Assembly (NCBI GenBank): GCA_964574875.1 | Contig: CAZNOX010000002.1 | Span: 62,001-126,000, forward strand | Origin: DSCS01 sp035391585 | GTDB lineage: Bacteria; Macinerneyibacteriota; Macinerneyibacteria; Macinerneyibacteriales; DSCS01 | Length of the DNA: 64,000 nucleotides | Direction of reading: 5' to 3' | Shown: one piece after another, positions 45,104-53,216 of the stretch | Layout of the letters: every line of letters begins with the position of its first letter | Position numbering within the stretch: position 1 is the stretch's first letter | Notes under the pieces: generated by a model | The model's input: the letters and a program-made list of their open reading frames with translations, nothing else | Database searches by the model: none | What the model was told of the DNA's origin: nothing | Translations under genes and position numbers: made by a program

Positions 45104-45132
45104 AGTATAAACCTTCCCCCAGATCCGTTCAA
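45104..45132 (-). promoter_or_regulatory. Promoter of the kinase-GGDEF gene with palindromic -10
   Basis: Minus strand TTGAAC (45127-45132), 17 bases, TATACT (45104-45109). The -10 is half of a 14-base palindrome TATACTATAGTATA that runs almost to the start codon at 45096. Transcription would start within a base or two of the ATG. Confidence 0.6.
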
Positions 45133-45151
45133 GGGGTCTCTGCACTTTATC

Positions 45152-45805
45152 TTATCCCCGGCGGGGAGACTGCAGAAGGGAGTCATAGGCCGCATAGTTT
45201 TTTCGAAAGAGATGATGTCCCATCTTATAGATCCCGTAGGTGATGAACGGGGCGGCATAGACATCGATTGTATAATGGATCTTCATCAGAAGGACTCCCG
45301 AAGCTTCGACGAGAGTGGAGAAGAGAAAAAAGTAGCGCAGGTATTTCGTCTTGTCCCGGGTGACCAGATAGCAGAGAAAAGGGAAGGCGGTATGTCCGGA
45401 AAAAAAGAGGTCGTTGTAGATGGGGTCCCAGGTCTCATGGATGGCATTGGCAGGATAGGTCAGGGATGTCGTGGGGAGGATGATAAACTTTGAAAAATAC
45501 ATGAGGGTAAAGAGCTTGATATAGAAGGGCATCCGCTGAGGTTCCCTGGCCAGGACCCAGGCTGTAAAGACCGCAAAGAGGAGGTAGATATAGTTGGATG
45601 CGATGAAATCCAGGTTGACCGAAGGGAGAGCGTTGAGGAGCTCGTCATTCACAGGATTGTAGGGCAGCTGAGCGAGATAACCCGCCAGGATCACGTTAAA
45701 ATAGTAGAGATAAAACCAGAGAAGGATCCCCAGGGAAAGGAGGAGGTCTCCGGCAAAACGGGGATGACGGAGAAGAGAGAAGCGTTTCAATATCCAGTCT
45801 TTCAT
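45152..45805 (-). CDS. PAP2/sphingomyelin-synthase-like membrane protein
   Basis: 217 residues with about six membrane segments. NDLFFSGHTAFPFLCYL and MKIHYTIDVYAAPFITYG match the SGHT and HYTxDV catalytic motifs of the PAP2_C/sphingomyelin synthase group, which transfer or remove phosphate head groups of lipids at the membrane. The substrate is not evident. Its start overlaps the parB stop (ATGA-type), so it is translationally coupled to the chromosome-partition operon, an unusual companion. Confidence 0.78.
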   Translation of the reverse strand: MKDWILKRFSLLRHPRFAGDLLLSLGILLWFYLYYFNVILAGYLAQLPYNPVNDELLNALPSVNLDFIASNYIYLLFAVFTAWVLAREPQRMPFYIKLFTLMYFSKFIILPTTSLTYPANAIHETWDPIYNDLFFSGHTAFPFLCYLVTRDKTKYLRYFFLFSTLVEASGVLLMKIHYTIDVYAAPFITYGIYKMGHHLFRKNYAAYDSLLQSPRRG

Positions 45806-46674
45806 TCATTCACCTCGATGTTGAGCAGGTCCAGGATCCGGGTCAGGTCTTCTTCGGAATAGTATTTGATGGAGACCGATCCCCCTTTCGGGGTGTGCGT
45901 GATGGAGACACGCGTCCCGAAGTATTCCTGGAGACGATGTTCCAAAAACTCTATTCCGGGGTCTTTGTGAGAAGACGACGGCTTTTTCGGCCGGCGGGAG
46001 ATCTCTTTTTTGGCTGTGGCCAGTTTTTCAAGTTCCCGGACACTCAACCCCTCGTCCGTTACGGCTTTCAGGAGGTTCAGGCGGGTGGAGGCACTTTCAA
46101 AGGAGAGGAGGGCGCGGCCGTGTCCGGCGGAGATCTTGTCGTCTTCGATGGCCTTGATGATCTCCGGTTCCAGCTTGAGCAGACGCAGGGTATTGGTCAC
46201 ATAGGTCCTGCTTTTTGAGACGACGCGGGCGACATCCTGCTGTGTGAGGCCGTTCTCTTCAATGAGCCGCTGATAGCCCAGGGCTTCTTCTATAGGGTTG
46301 AGGTCTTCACGCTGAAGGTTTTCAATGAGGGCCATGACAAGCATCTGGCTCTCGCTGGTGATGTCGCGGATGAGGACAGGGATCTTTTTATATCCCAGCC
46401 GAAGCATGGCCCGAAACCGCCGTTCCCCTGAAATGATCTCATAGGAATCTTCTCCGGACCGGCGGACGGTCACAGGCTGAAGGAGGCCGTTTTCCCGGAT
46501 GGAATCGGCAAGAGACTGGATCTCTTCTTCGTGGAAAAGGTTCCGGGGCTGAAAACGGTTGGGAACGATGGAATCAGCAGAAACCTCCACATAAAGGCGC
46601 TCCCCCTCTTCGGAGAAGGGTTCTGAATCGGGGATGAGAGCCCCGAGCCCCTTACCTAACGCTTTCTTTTTCAT
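45802..46674 (-). CDS. parB: Chromosome partitioning protein ParB
   Basis: 290 residues from ATG 46674. It begins KKKALGKGLGALIPDSE as typical ParB. The ParB/Srx CTP-binding domain (about 30-125) contains ISGERRFRAMLRLGY, the helix-turn-helix contains LTQQDVARVVSKSRTYVTN, and a C-terminal dimer domain follows. It loads on parS as a CTP-dependent clamp. It overlaps the end of parA by 23 bases, and two parS sites lie upstream of parA. The longer reading frame upstream is inside parA and was not used. Confidence 0.95.
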   Translation of the reverse strand: MKKKALGKGLGALIPDSEPFSEEGERLYVEVSADSIVPNRFQPRNLFHEEEIQSLADSIRENGLLQPVTVRRSGEDSYEIISGERRFRAMLRLGYKKIPVLIRDITSESQMLVMALIENLQREDLNPIEEALGYQRLIEENGLTQQDVARVVSKSRTYVTNTLRLLKLEPEIIKAIEDDKISAGHGRALLSFESASTRLNLLKAVTDEGLSVRELEKLATAKKEISRRPKKPSSSHKDPGIEFLEHRLQEYFGTRVSITHTPKGGSVSIKYYSEEDLTRILDLLNIEVNE

Positions 46675-47428
46675 GATGGAGCACCTCCTCCACAAACTGC
46701 ATATATGATGTCGCCCCGGCGGACTTGATATCATAGAAGATAATGGGAAGCCCGAAAGAGGGGGCCTCGCTGAGTTTGACATTCCGGGGGATGACCGTGT
46801 TATAGACCTTTTCTTTGAAATAGGCCCGGATGTCGTCCACCACCTGCTGAGCAAGGTTGATCCGTTTGTCAAACATGGTCAACAGGATTCCCTGGATGTA
46901 AAGCTGGGGGTTCAGGTTTTTTTTGATCAGGTTAAAGGTGTGGACCAGCTGCGCCACGCCCTCCAAAGCATAATATTCGCATTGGATGGGAATAATAAGT
47001 CCCTGGGATGCCACAAGGGCATTGATGGTCAAAAGCCCCAGAGAGGGCGGAGAATCGATAATAATATAGTCGTATTGGGCTCTCAGCGGATCCAGGATGT
47101 TTTTCAACTGCATCTCCCGCGCCATGACCCCGACGAGCTCCACCTGGGCTCCACTCAGGTCCGCATGAGACGGAAGAAGATCCAGGTTTTTGATCCCGGT
47201 CTTCATAATGACGTTATCCACGGCCTCGTTTTTGATCAGGACATCGTAGATGGAGACCGTAATGCTCTCTTTATTGATCCCGATGCCGCTGACGGCATTC
47301 GCCTGAGGATCCACGTCGACCAGGAGGACCGACTTCCCGTATACGGCCAGACAGGCAGCCATGTTCACCGCAGTGGTCGTTTTCCCTACGCCGCCTTTTT
47401 GGTTCACAATAGAAATGATACGTCCCAT
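46652..47428 (-). CDS. parA: Chromosome partitioning ATPase ParA/Soj
   Basis: 258 residues. It has the deviant Walker A KGGVGKTT (residues 11-18), DVDPQANAVSG and IIDSPPSLG. It is the ATPase that moves ParB-parS complexes or, as Soj, controls DnaA. Length and motifs are normal. The ATG follows GGTGGTGATTT, and a parS site lies 24 bases upstream in its leader. Confidence 0.96.
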   Translation of the reverse strand: MGRIISIVNQKGGVGKTTTAVNMAACLAVYGKSVLLVDVDPQANAVSGIGINKESITVSIYDVLIKNEAVDNVIMKTGIKNLDLLPSHADLSGAQVELVGVMAREMQLKNILDPLRAQYDYIIIDSPPSLGLLTINALVASQGLIIPIQCEYYALEGVAQLVHTFNLIKKNLNPQLYIQGILLTMFDKRINLAQQVVDDIRAYFKEKVYNTVIPRNVKLSEAPSFGLPIIFYDIKSAGATSYMQFVEEVLHHEKESVR

Positions 47429-47451
47429 AAATCACCACCCAAAGGAATTAA

Positions 47452-47467
47452 TGTTTCACGTGAAACC
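47452..47467. promoter_or_regulatory. parS site 1 (15/16 match)
   Basis: TGTTTCACGTGAAACC differs from the parS consensus TGTTTCACGTGAAACA at the last base. It lies between the parA promoter and the parA start codon. Confidence 0.9.
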
Positions 47468-47478
47468 CCGCGAGGTCT

Positions 47479-47507
47479 ATGATACCACCCTTTAAAAAAG
47501 GAAGCAA
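47479..47507 (-). promoter_or_regulatory. Probable parAB promoter
   Basis: Minus strand TTGCTT (47502-47507), 17 bases, TATCAT (47479-47484). It is bracketed by the two parS sites, so ParB binding could repress it. Confidence 0.45.
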
Positions 47508-47524
47508 CGCAAAAGTCTTGAAGA

Positions 47525-47540
47525 GATGTTTCACGTGAAA
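47525..47540. promoter_or_regulatory. parS site 2 (perfect)
   Basis: TGTTTCACGTGAAACA is an exact match to the conserved parS palindrome, extended by one base on each side (ATG...CAT). It lies just past the thrS terminator. Confidence 0.95.
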
Positions 47541-47542
47541 CA

Positions 47543-47574
47543 TCAAAAAAGAAGGAGGGGCGGAGAGATCCGCC
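47543..47574 (-). terminator. Intrinsic terminator of thrS
   Basis: Minus strand stem GGGGCGGA/TCCGCCCC with a four-base loop (47555-47574), followed by a T-rich tract (complement of 47543-47550). It begins eight bases after the thrS stop codon. Confidence 0.75.
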
Positions 47575-47582
47575 CCCGGGGA

Positions 47583-49499
47583 TTATCGTTTTTCTTTGAT
47601 ATCGGCCAGGACTCTGGCTGTGAAGTCGTCGATGGATGTGGCTCCGAGATCTTCTCCCTGCCTTGTCCGGACAGAGACCGTCCCCTCTTCGGCTTCCTTG
47701 TCGCCCACAATGAGCATGTAGGGGACTTTTTCGGTGACCTGGGCGTCACGGATCTTTTTGCCGACCTTTTCATTTCGGGAATCGACGTCAGCGTAGATCC
47801 CGGCTTCTGACAGGCGGTCCCTGACGCTTTCGGCATACGCCATGTGCCGGTCGGCAATGGGGAGGATCCGGGCATGGAGGGGGAGGAGCCAGGCCGGGAA
47901 GGCTCCACCGTAATGCTCGATGAGGACGCCGAAAAAGCGCTCCAGGGATCCCATGAGGGCTCTGTGGATCATGATCGGGCGATGCGGTTCTCCGTCTTCC
48001 CCGACATAATGGATGTCAAACCTCTGGGGCAGATTAAAATCCACCTGGATGGTGGTGCATTGCCAGCTTCTGTTCAGGGAATCCCGGATCTTGATGTCGA
48101 TCTTCGGCCCGTAAAAGACCCCTTCCCCGGGATCGACGGTGTAGTCGAGTCCCGTGGCTTGAAGGGCCTCTTCCAGAGCGTGGGTGGCAATATCCCATTG
48201 CTCCAGCTCCCCCACATATTTTTCGGGACGGGTGGAGAGATAGACATCGAACTTCTCAAACCCGAAGGCATGGAGGACGCGTTTGGTGAAGGCGATGAGG
48301 TCGATGATCTCCTGATGGAGCTGGTCCGGCCTGCAGAAGATGTGGGCGTCGTCCTGAGTGAATCCCCTGACCCGCATGAGTCCATGGAGGACGCCGGAGC
48401 GCTCGTAGCGGTAGACGGTTCCGAACTCAGCGGTTCTCACGGGAAGATCACGGTAACTTCGCGTCTCGTTTTTGTAGATGAGGACATGAAACGGGCAGTT
48501 CATGGGCTTGAGCAGATATTCGTCGTCATCGATGGCGATGGGGGAGAACATGTTTTCCCGATAGAAGTTCCAGTGGCCTGAAGTCTTCCAGAGATCGGAT
48601 TTGGAGATGTGCGGAGTGTTCACGATAGAGTATCCAGACCTGATCAATTCATCGATGAGATAGTCTTCAAGTTTTCTGCGGATAAAGGCTCCTTTGGGAA
48701 GCCAGTAGACAAGGCCCGGCCCGAAGTCGGGCTCGATATGGAAAAGGCCCATCTGTTTTCCCAGTTTTCGGTGATCCCGGAGCCTGGCTTCTTCAAGGGC
48801 ATTGAGGTGTTCGGTCAGGGCGTCTGCTGAGTAAAAGGCCGTGCCGTATATTCTTTGAAGCATTTTGTTCTTTTCATCGCCGCGCCAGTAAGCTCCTGCC
48901 ACGGAGAGTAGTTTGAAATGTTTCACCCGTCCGGTGGAGGGAAGGTGGGGTCCCCGGCAGAGGTCTGAAAAGTCTCCCTGCTCGTAAATGGTGATCTCTT
49001 CTTCCGGAGGGATGTCTCTGAGTAGTTCTTCCTTGTAGGGCTCGTTCCTGAGTTGAAAATAGTCCCTGGCCTCTTCACCAGAAAGGACTTTGCGGACAAG
49101 GGGGGTGTTCTCTTTGATGATCGTCTTCATCTCCTGTTCAATGGCGGCAAGGTCATCGTCTGAAAAGGTGTGCTCCAGGTCGAAATCGTAATAGAACCCG
49201 TTGTCGATAGCCGGGCCGATGGCCACAGAGACGGGAGAAAAAAGACGTTTCACAGCCTGGGCCATGATGTGGGCCGCGGTATGGCGCAGGACATCAAGAG
49301 CTTCGGGGTCCTTTTCTGTGATGAGACGTAACCCGGTGTCCCCGGTGAGGGGAGTGGAAAGGTCGATGAGTTTGCCGTCTGTCATCCCGCAGACCGCGCT
49401 TTTGGCAAGACTACGGCTGATCCGCGCTGCTGCCTCAAGGACAGTGGTCCCTTTTTCGACTTCAAGGACTGTGCCGTCGGGAAGAGTGAGTTTTATCAT
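47583..49499 (-). CDS. thrS: Threonyl-tRNA synthetase
   Basis: 638 residues, standard length. Domains in order: TGS (1-60, IKLTLPDGTVLEVEKGTTV), editing domain with HTAAHIMAQAVKRLF, class II catalytic core (about 240-530, with MNCPFHVLIYKNETRSYRDLP and RYERSGVLHGLMRVRGFTQDD), and the C-terminal anticodon-binding domain (about 535-638). It charges tRNA-Thr and edits Ser-tRNA-Thr. AAAGGAG precedes the ATG. It is last in the operon beginning with the WbpB-type gene and ends at a terminator. Confidence 0.97.
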   Translation of the reverse strand: MIKLTLPDGTVLEVEKGTTVLEAAARISRSLAKSAVCGMTDGKLIDLSTPLTGDTGLRLITEKDPEALDVLRHTAAHIMAQAVKRLFSPVSVAIGPAIDNGFYYDFDLEHTFSDDDLAAIEQEMKTIIKENTPLVRKVLSGEEARDYFQLRNEPYKEELLRDIPPEEEITIYEQGDFSDLCRGPHLPSTGRVKHFKLLSVAGAYWRGDEKNKMLQRIYGTAFYSADALTEHLNALEEARLRDHRKLGKQMGLFHIEPDFGPGLVYWLPKGAFIRRKLEDYLIDELIRSGYSIVNTPHISKSDLWKTSGHWNFYRENMFSPIAIDDDEYLLKPMNCPFHVLIYKNETRSYRDLPVRTAEFGTVYRYERSGVLHGLMRVRGFTQDDAHIFCRPDQLHQEIIDLIAFTKRVLHAFGFEKFDVYLSTRPEKYVGELEQWDIATHALEEALQATGLDYTVDPGEGVFYGPKIDIKIRDSLNRSWQCTTIQVDFNLPQRFDIHYVGEDGEPHRPIMIHRALMGSLERFFGVLIEHYGGAFPAWLLPLHARILPIADRHMAYAESVRDRLSEAGIYADVDSRNEKVGKKIRDAQVTEKVPYMLIVGDKEAEEGTVSVRTRQGEDLGATSIDDFTARVLADIKEKR

Positions 49500-49517
49500 G
49501 ATAAGCTCCTTTCACGT

Positions 49518-50498
49518 CTAGGGGTAGACAAGGTCGTACAGGCGGACTTCCACGATGAAGGCCTGCTGTTTTTTATCCTGGAAACTGTGCCGGTAGATGT
49601 AGAGGCTCCCGTCCGTGTAAAAACCGTATCCCAGGGGATAGCGGATCCTTGCATACGGGGCCTTATCCTTAATTGAAATCAGCTCAAGCGTTCCTCCTCC
49701 GTTGACACTCCAATAAGTGACAAAAAGATAGGGGCCGACTTGTCCCAGATCATAAACGACTCCGTTCTTCTGGATGGATGATTGCTTATAGGACGCCGTG
49801 ATGGGTTCTGATGTTTCGAAGGTCCTCACCCGGCGGCCTTTCAGCTGGTGCAGAGTGGAGTCGTACTGAAACGTGTAGAGGAGGTGTCCCTCAGCGTCAC
49901 GGCCGAATAAAATATTGCCGGGAATGGGAGGGGAGAGGGAAAAAGCTGTCTCGACAGGGGTGCCCAGAGGGGTGCATCGGAGAAGAGAGAAATCACCGCT
50001 GATGGTCGAGCCGAAGACCCAGAGGTCTTTTCCTGAAGCATAGAGGTTGAGGATCTGCCGTATGCCGGGGATGTAGGAGGTCCCTCTGTATTGAAAAGAG
50101 CCGTCTTCGAAATCAAACCGTGTGATGCGGTTGCCCTGGTCGGCAAACCAGAAGGCGGACCCGCTGGCGGTGAAGAGAGAAAGGCGGGAGAGCTGTCCCT
50201 CTTCCTGCCCCCGGATGAAATAGTAGTACTTTTTCTGAGACATCTTCCCTTTGTCGAAAAAAACCAGGGCATTCAGGTCCGGGGAGACGAAGACATGGTG
50301 TCCCTGGAAAAGGCCCTTGTATTCGAGGTCGGGGTGATCCTCCCCCGAAGGGAGGGGGTGAATGGTTAAAAAGGGGGTGATGTCCGGCTGGTAGAGCGCT
50401 CCTTTTTTCCCGCCGCCGAAAGAGGGAGAGTGAACAGTGAGAAGAAGAGCAATAAGGAGAGCCAGGGGGAGGGCTTTATTCTTCCACGGGAATATCAT
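49518..50498 (-). CDS. Exported beta-propeller-like protein, unknown function
   Basis: 326 residues. A signal peptide (about 1-28: NKALPLALLIALLLTVHS) is followed by about 300 residues of short repeated beta segments such as SAFWFADQGNRITRFDFEDG and DLWVFGSTISGDFSLL, as in six- or seven-bladed propellers. There is no catalytic motif. It would sit in the periplasm or outer membrane. It starts inside the last codons of the Lrp-type gene (23-base overlap) and lies 18 bases before thrS. I do not recognise the family. Confidence 0.7.
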   Translation of the reverse strand: MIFPWKNKALPLALLIALLLTVHSPSFGGGKKGALYQPDITPFLTIHPLPSGEDHPDLEYKGLFQGHHVFVSPDLNALVFFDKGKMSQKKYYYFIRGQEEGQLSRLSLFTASGSAFWFADQGNRITRFDFEDGSFQYRGTSYIPGIRQILNLYASGKDLWVFGSTISGDFSLLRCTPLGTPVETAFSLSPPIPGNILFGRDAEGHLLYTFQYDSTLHQLKGRRVRTFETSEPITASYKQSSIQKNGVVYDLGQVGPYLFVTYWSVNGGGTLELISIKDKAPYARIRYPLGYGFYTDGSLYIYRHSFQDKKQQAFIVEVRLYDLVYP

Positions 50499-50940
50499 AA
50501 CCCATGTCCTCCTCGGTGGACAGAACGATAAAAGTCTCCACGTTTCTGATGGACGGAATGATGAACGAGATGCGTTTCATCAAAAACTCCTCAAGAGCGG
50601 TGATGGAATCCATGGAGACGTTGAGGATGAAGTCGTATTTTCCTGTTGTGAAATAGTAAGAACGGATCTCTTTACAGGAAATAATGGCGTCTCTGATCTT
50701 ATCCAGGGACTCCATGTTTTTGCGGTCGATGGTGATCGCCATGATCGCCGTGATCTTCTTCCCCAGTTTTTCAGGGTCCAGAATAGCCTTGTACCCTTTG
50801 ATAAAGCCGTTGTTCTCCAGCTTTTTAATACGTTCCAGCACCGCCGGCGTGGAGAGGCCGATCCGTTCGGCAATGGCTTTGTTGGTGATGCGTCCGTTGA
50901 GTTGAAGAATATTGAGGATCTGTCTGTCGATACGGTCCAT
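50476..50940 (-). CDS. Lrp/AsnC family transcriptional regulator
   Basis: 154 residues from ATG 50940 (GGGGAGG upstream). An N-terminal helix-turn-helix (DRIDRQILNILQLNGRITNK, then LSTPAVLERIKKLE) is followed by the RAM ligand-binding domain (about 68-145). Lrp/AsnC proteins form ring-shaped oligomers that respond to amino acids. It lies inside the operon with a sugar aminotransferase and an oxidoreductase, so it may control them; the ligand is unknown. Confidence 0.92.
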   Translation of the reverse strand: MDRIDRQILNILQLNGRITNKAIAERIGLSTPAVLERIKKLENNGFIKGYKAILDPEKLGKKITAIMAITIDRKNMESLDKIRDAIISCKEIRSYYFTTGKYDFILNVSMDSITALEEFLMKRISFIIPSIRNVETFIVLSTEEDMGYDIPVEE

Positions 50941-50956
50941 AAAGAAACCTCCCCGG

Positions 50957-52069
50957 TTAACCTCGTGATTGAAAGAAGGACTGGACAGCGGCAATGACCT
51001 CGTCCGTTTCCCCTGGTGTCATGTCGGGGAAGATGGGGAGGGCTAAAATCGAGCGGGCTGTCTTTTCCGCCACGGGAAAATCGCCTTCCCTGTATCCCAG
51101 AAAAGAGAAACACTCCTGGAGATGGAGAGGAAGAGGATAATAGATGGCATTCCCGATTTCTTTTTCGTCTAAAAAACGTTTTAATTCGTCGCGAAATGGC
51201 GTTAATAGAGAGTAGACATAATATACAGGATCGCAATAGGGCCTGATAACAGGTATTTGGATTTCATTAATTTTATTTAACCCTGAAGAGTAAGCTGAAG
51301 CAATGGAGGCCCGGGCCCGGATATCGTCATCGATGGTTCGGAGTTTGACCCGGAGGACCGCCGCCTGGAGTGTGTCCAGCCTGCTGTTATAGCCCACTTC
51401 ATTATGAAAATAGCGTTTGGATTCCCCGTGGCGCCGTAAAGAGCGTAACCGTGAAGCCAGGTGTTCAGATCGGGTGACCGCCATCCCTGCATCTCCATAG
51501 GCTCCCAGGGTCTTGGTGGGATAAAAGGAAAAGATCCCGATATCTCCCAGGGTTCCGGCTTTCTCTCCCCGGTAGGACATCCCGAAGGCCTCGGCGGCAT
51601 CTTCCAGAAGAGCCAGGCCGTTCTCTTCGGCCAAAGAGAGAAGCGGAGAAAGATCGGCGGTCTGGGTAAAAAGGTGAACGGGAAGGATGGCTTTTGTCTT
51701 TGAAGAGATCTTTTCTGCCGTAAGGGCCGGATCCAGGTTAAAGGTCTCCGGCTCGATGTCAGCGAAGACAGGGACGGCACCAAGACGGGTGATGGCACTC
51801 ACAGAGGCAAAAAACGTGAAGGGAGAAGTGATCACTTCATCTCCCGGCCCCACGCCCAGAGCATGGAGGCCAAGAAGAAGGGCGTCGGAACCGCTGGCCA
51901 GGCCCACGGCATAAGGGACGTCCAGATAGCTCTGGATCTCCTCCTCCAGGGCAGAGACATCATGTCCAAGAATATAATCTCCGCGGAGAAGGACTTCTTC
52001 TATAGCGGTGTCAAAAAGGTCTTTTTTCCTTTGGTATTCACGGACTCCTGTAAAAAAAGGGACAGGCAT
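50957..52069 (-). CDS. DegT/DnrJ/EryC1 sugar aminotransferase, WbpE-like
   Basis: 370 residues. It is a PLP aminotransferase with the Schiff-base lysine in FSFYPTKTLGAYGDAGM near 184, and GLASGSDALLLGLHALGVGP and VGYNSRLDTLQAAVL typical of the DegT family. It is closest in feel to WbpE, which aminates UDP-3-keto-GlcNAcA. The gene upstream is a WbpB-type oxidoreductase that would make the keto sugar. The precise sugar is inferred from this pair. Confidence 0.88.
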   Translation of the reverse strand: MPVPFFTGVREYQRKKDLFDTAIEEVLLRGDYILGHDVSALEEEIQSYLDVPYAVGLASGSDALLLGLHALGVGPGDEVITSPFTFFASVSAITRLGAVPVFADIEPETFNLDPALTAEKISSKTKAILPVHLFTQTADLSPLLSLAEENGLALLEDAAEAFGMSYRGEKAGTLGDIGIFSFYPTKTLGAYGDAGMAVTRSEHLASRLRSLRRHGESKRYFHNEVGYNSRLDTLQAAVLRVKLRTIDDDIRARASIASAYSSGLNKINEIQIPVIRPYCDPVYYVYSLLTPFRDELKRFLDEKEIGNAIYYPLPLHLQECFSFLGYREGDFPVAEKTARSILALPIFPDMTPGETDEVIAAVQSFFQSRG

Positions 52070-52083
52070 GTTCTTCCTTTCTC

Positions 52084-53121
52084 CTAGCGGGGATAGTTCA
52101 ACGGAAGGCTCACAGATCGGTTTTCCATATTGCTCTGATAGATGGCAAGGATGAGCTCAAGGCTTTTTTTGCCTGATCGGCCGTCTGTGGAGGGAGCGGC
52201 TTTTCCGGTGAGGACCTGGAGCACATTCTCATAATACTGAAGATGACCGAAACCGTAGACGTTGGGCGGTGTATAATTCGATTCCAGGATGGCTTTGTCC
52301 TCAGGACGGGAGTCGGAAAACTCCCATTTTTCAACGGTATTCAGGGCCATCCCGCCGATCCTCACGGTTCCCTTTTCACCGATGACTGTCAGAGAGCCTT
52401 CAAGGTTTCGGGGATAAGTGAGCATGGTGACCTGGATGACACCCATGGCACCGCTTCTGAATCGTAAAACAGCAGCGCCGGTATCTTCGGCCTCGATTTT
52501 TCTGGCCAGGGTGGCCGTCTGTCCCATGACACTTTCCACCGGACCGCCGATCCACTGGATGAGATCCACATAATGGCTGGCCTGGTTCATAAAACAGCCG
52601 CCGTCGAACTCCCATGTGCCCCGCCACGGGGCCATGTCATAGTAATCCTGCGGTCGTGTCCAGAAGACAGTACTGTTGAGAAAGTAGATCTTCCCGAACC
52701 GGTTTTCATCGACGGCTTTTTTTAAACCGGCGACACCGGGATTCAAGCGGTTCTGCTTCACGACAAAGAGATGGACTCCGTGATGATCACAGGCCCGGAT
52801 GAGAGCTTCAGCATCTTCAAGACGGACAGCCATGGGTTTTTCGCTGAGAACATGGATCCCCCGTTTTGCAGCTTCGATCCCCATAGCCGGGTGAAGGCCG
52901 GATGGTGTGCAGATGGAGACCATATCCATTGTCTCATTGTCCAGCATGGTTTTGTAATCGGTGTAGAAGGGAACGTGAAATGGTGCGGCTGCAGCTTTGG
53001 CTCTCTCTTCGATGATATCGCAGACAGCCGTGAGTTGAACCGCCGTTCCGAGGTTTTTAATCGTCTCAAAGTGATTTTTACTGATCCGGCCGCAGCCGAT
53101 GAGTCCCATCTTTATTGTCAT
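52084..53121 (-). CDS. Gfo/Idh/MocA oxidoreductase, WbpB-like
   Basis: 345 residues from ATG 53121, chosen because AGGAGG lies six bases before it. An N-terminal Rossmann fold (KMGLIGCGRISKNHF) and the family lysine in LSEKPMAVR are followed by the substrate domain, with FWTRPQDYYDMAPWRGTWEF and GGCFMNQASHYVDLIQWIGG. Those motifs are characteristic of WbpB, which oxidises UDP-GlcNAcA at C3 using 2-oxoglutarate to recycle NAD. It is first in the operon with the aminotransferase, the Lrp regulator, the exported propeller and thrS. Confidence 0.87.
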   Translation of the reverse strand: MTIKMGLIGCGRISKNHFETIKNLGTAVQLTAVCDIIEERAKAAAAPFHVPFYTDYKTMLDNETMDMVSICTPSGLHPAMGIEAAKRGIHVLSEKPMAVRLEDAEALIRACDHHGVHLFVVKQNRLNPGVAGLKKAVDENRFGKIYFLNSTVFWTRPQDYYDMAPWRGTWEFDGGCFMNQASHYVDLIQWIGGPVESVMGQTATLARKIEAEDTGAAVLRFRSGAMGVIQVTMLTYPRNLEGSLTVIGEKGTVRIGGMALNTVEKWEFSDSRPEDKAILESNYTPPNVYGFGHLQYYENVLQVLTGKAAPSTDGRSGKKSLELILAIYQSNMENRSVSLPLNYPR

Positions 53122-53140
53122 AGGCATCCTCCTTAGTTGA

Positions 53141-53168
53141 ACTATAATAGGATTCTCACATTTTGCAA
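53141..53168 (-). promoter_or_regulatory. Promoter of the WbpB/WbpE-like operon
   Basis: Minus strand TTGCAA (53163-53168), 16 bases, TATAGT (53141-53146), about 20 bases before the start codon. Confidence 0.6.
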
Positions 53169-53216
53169 GGGAAAGTTAATATGATTAGGAATGCAGGCAG
53201 TGTTTCCTAATAAATA

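Noticed and set aside
46675..46872. N-terminal extension of ParB
   Set aside because: This part lies inside parA in another frame; ParB proteins start at the KKKALGKGLGAL segment, which begins at 46674.
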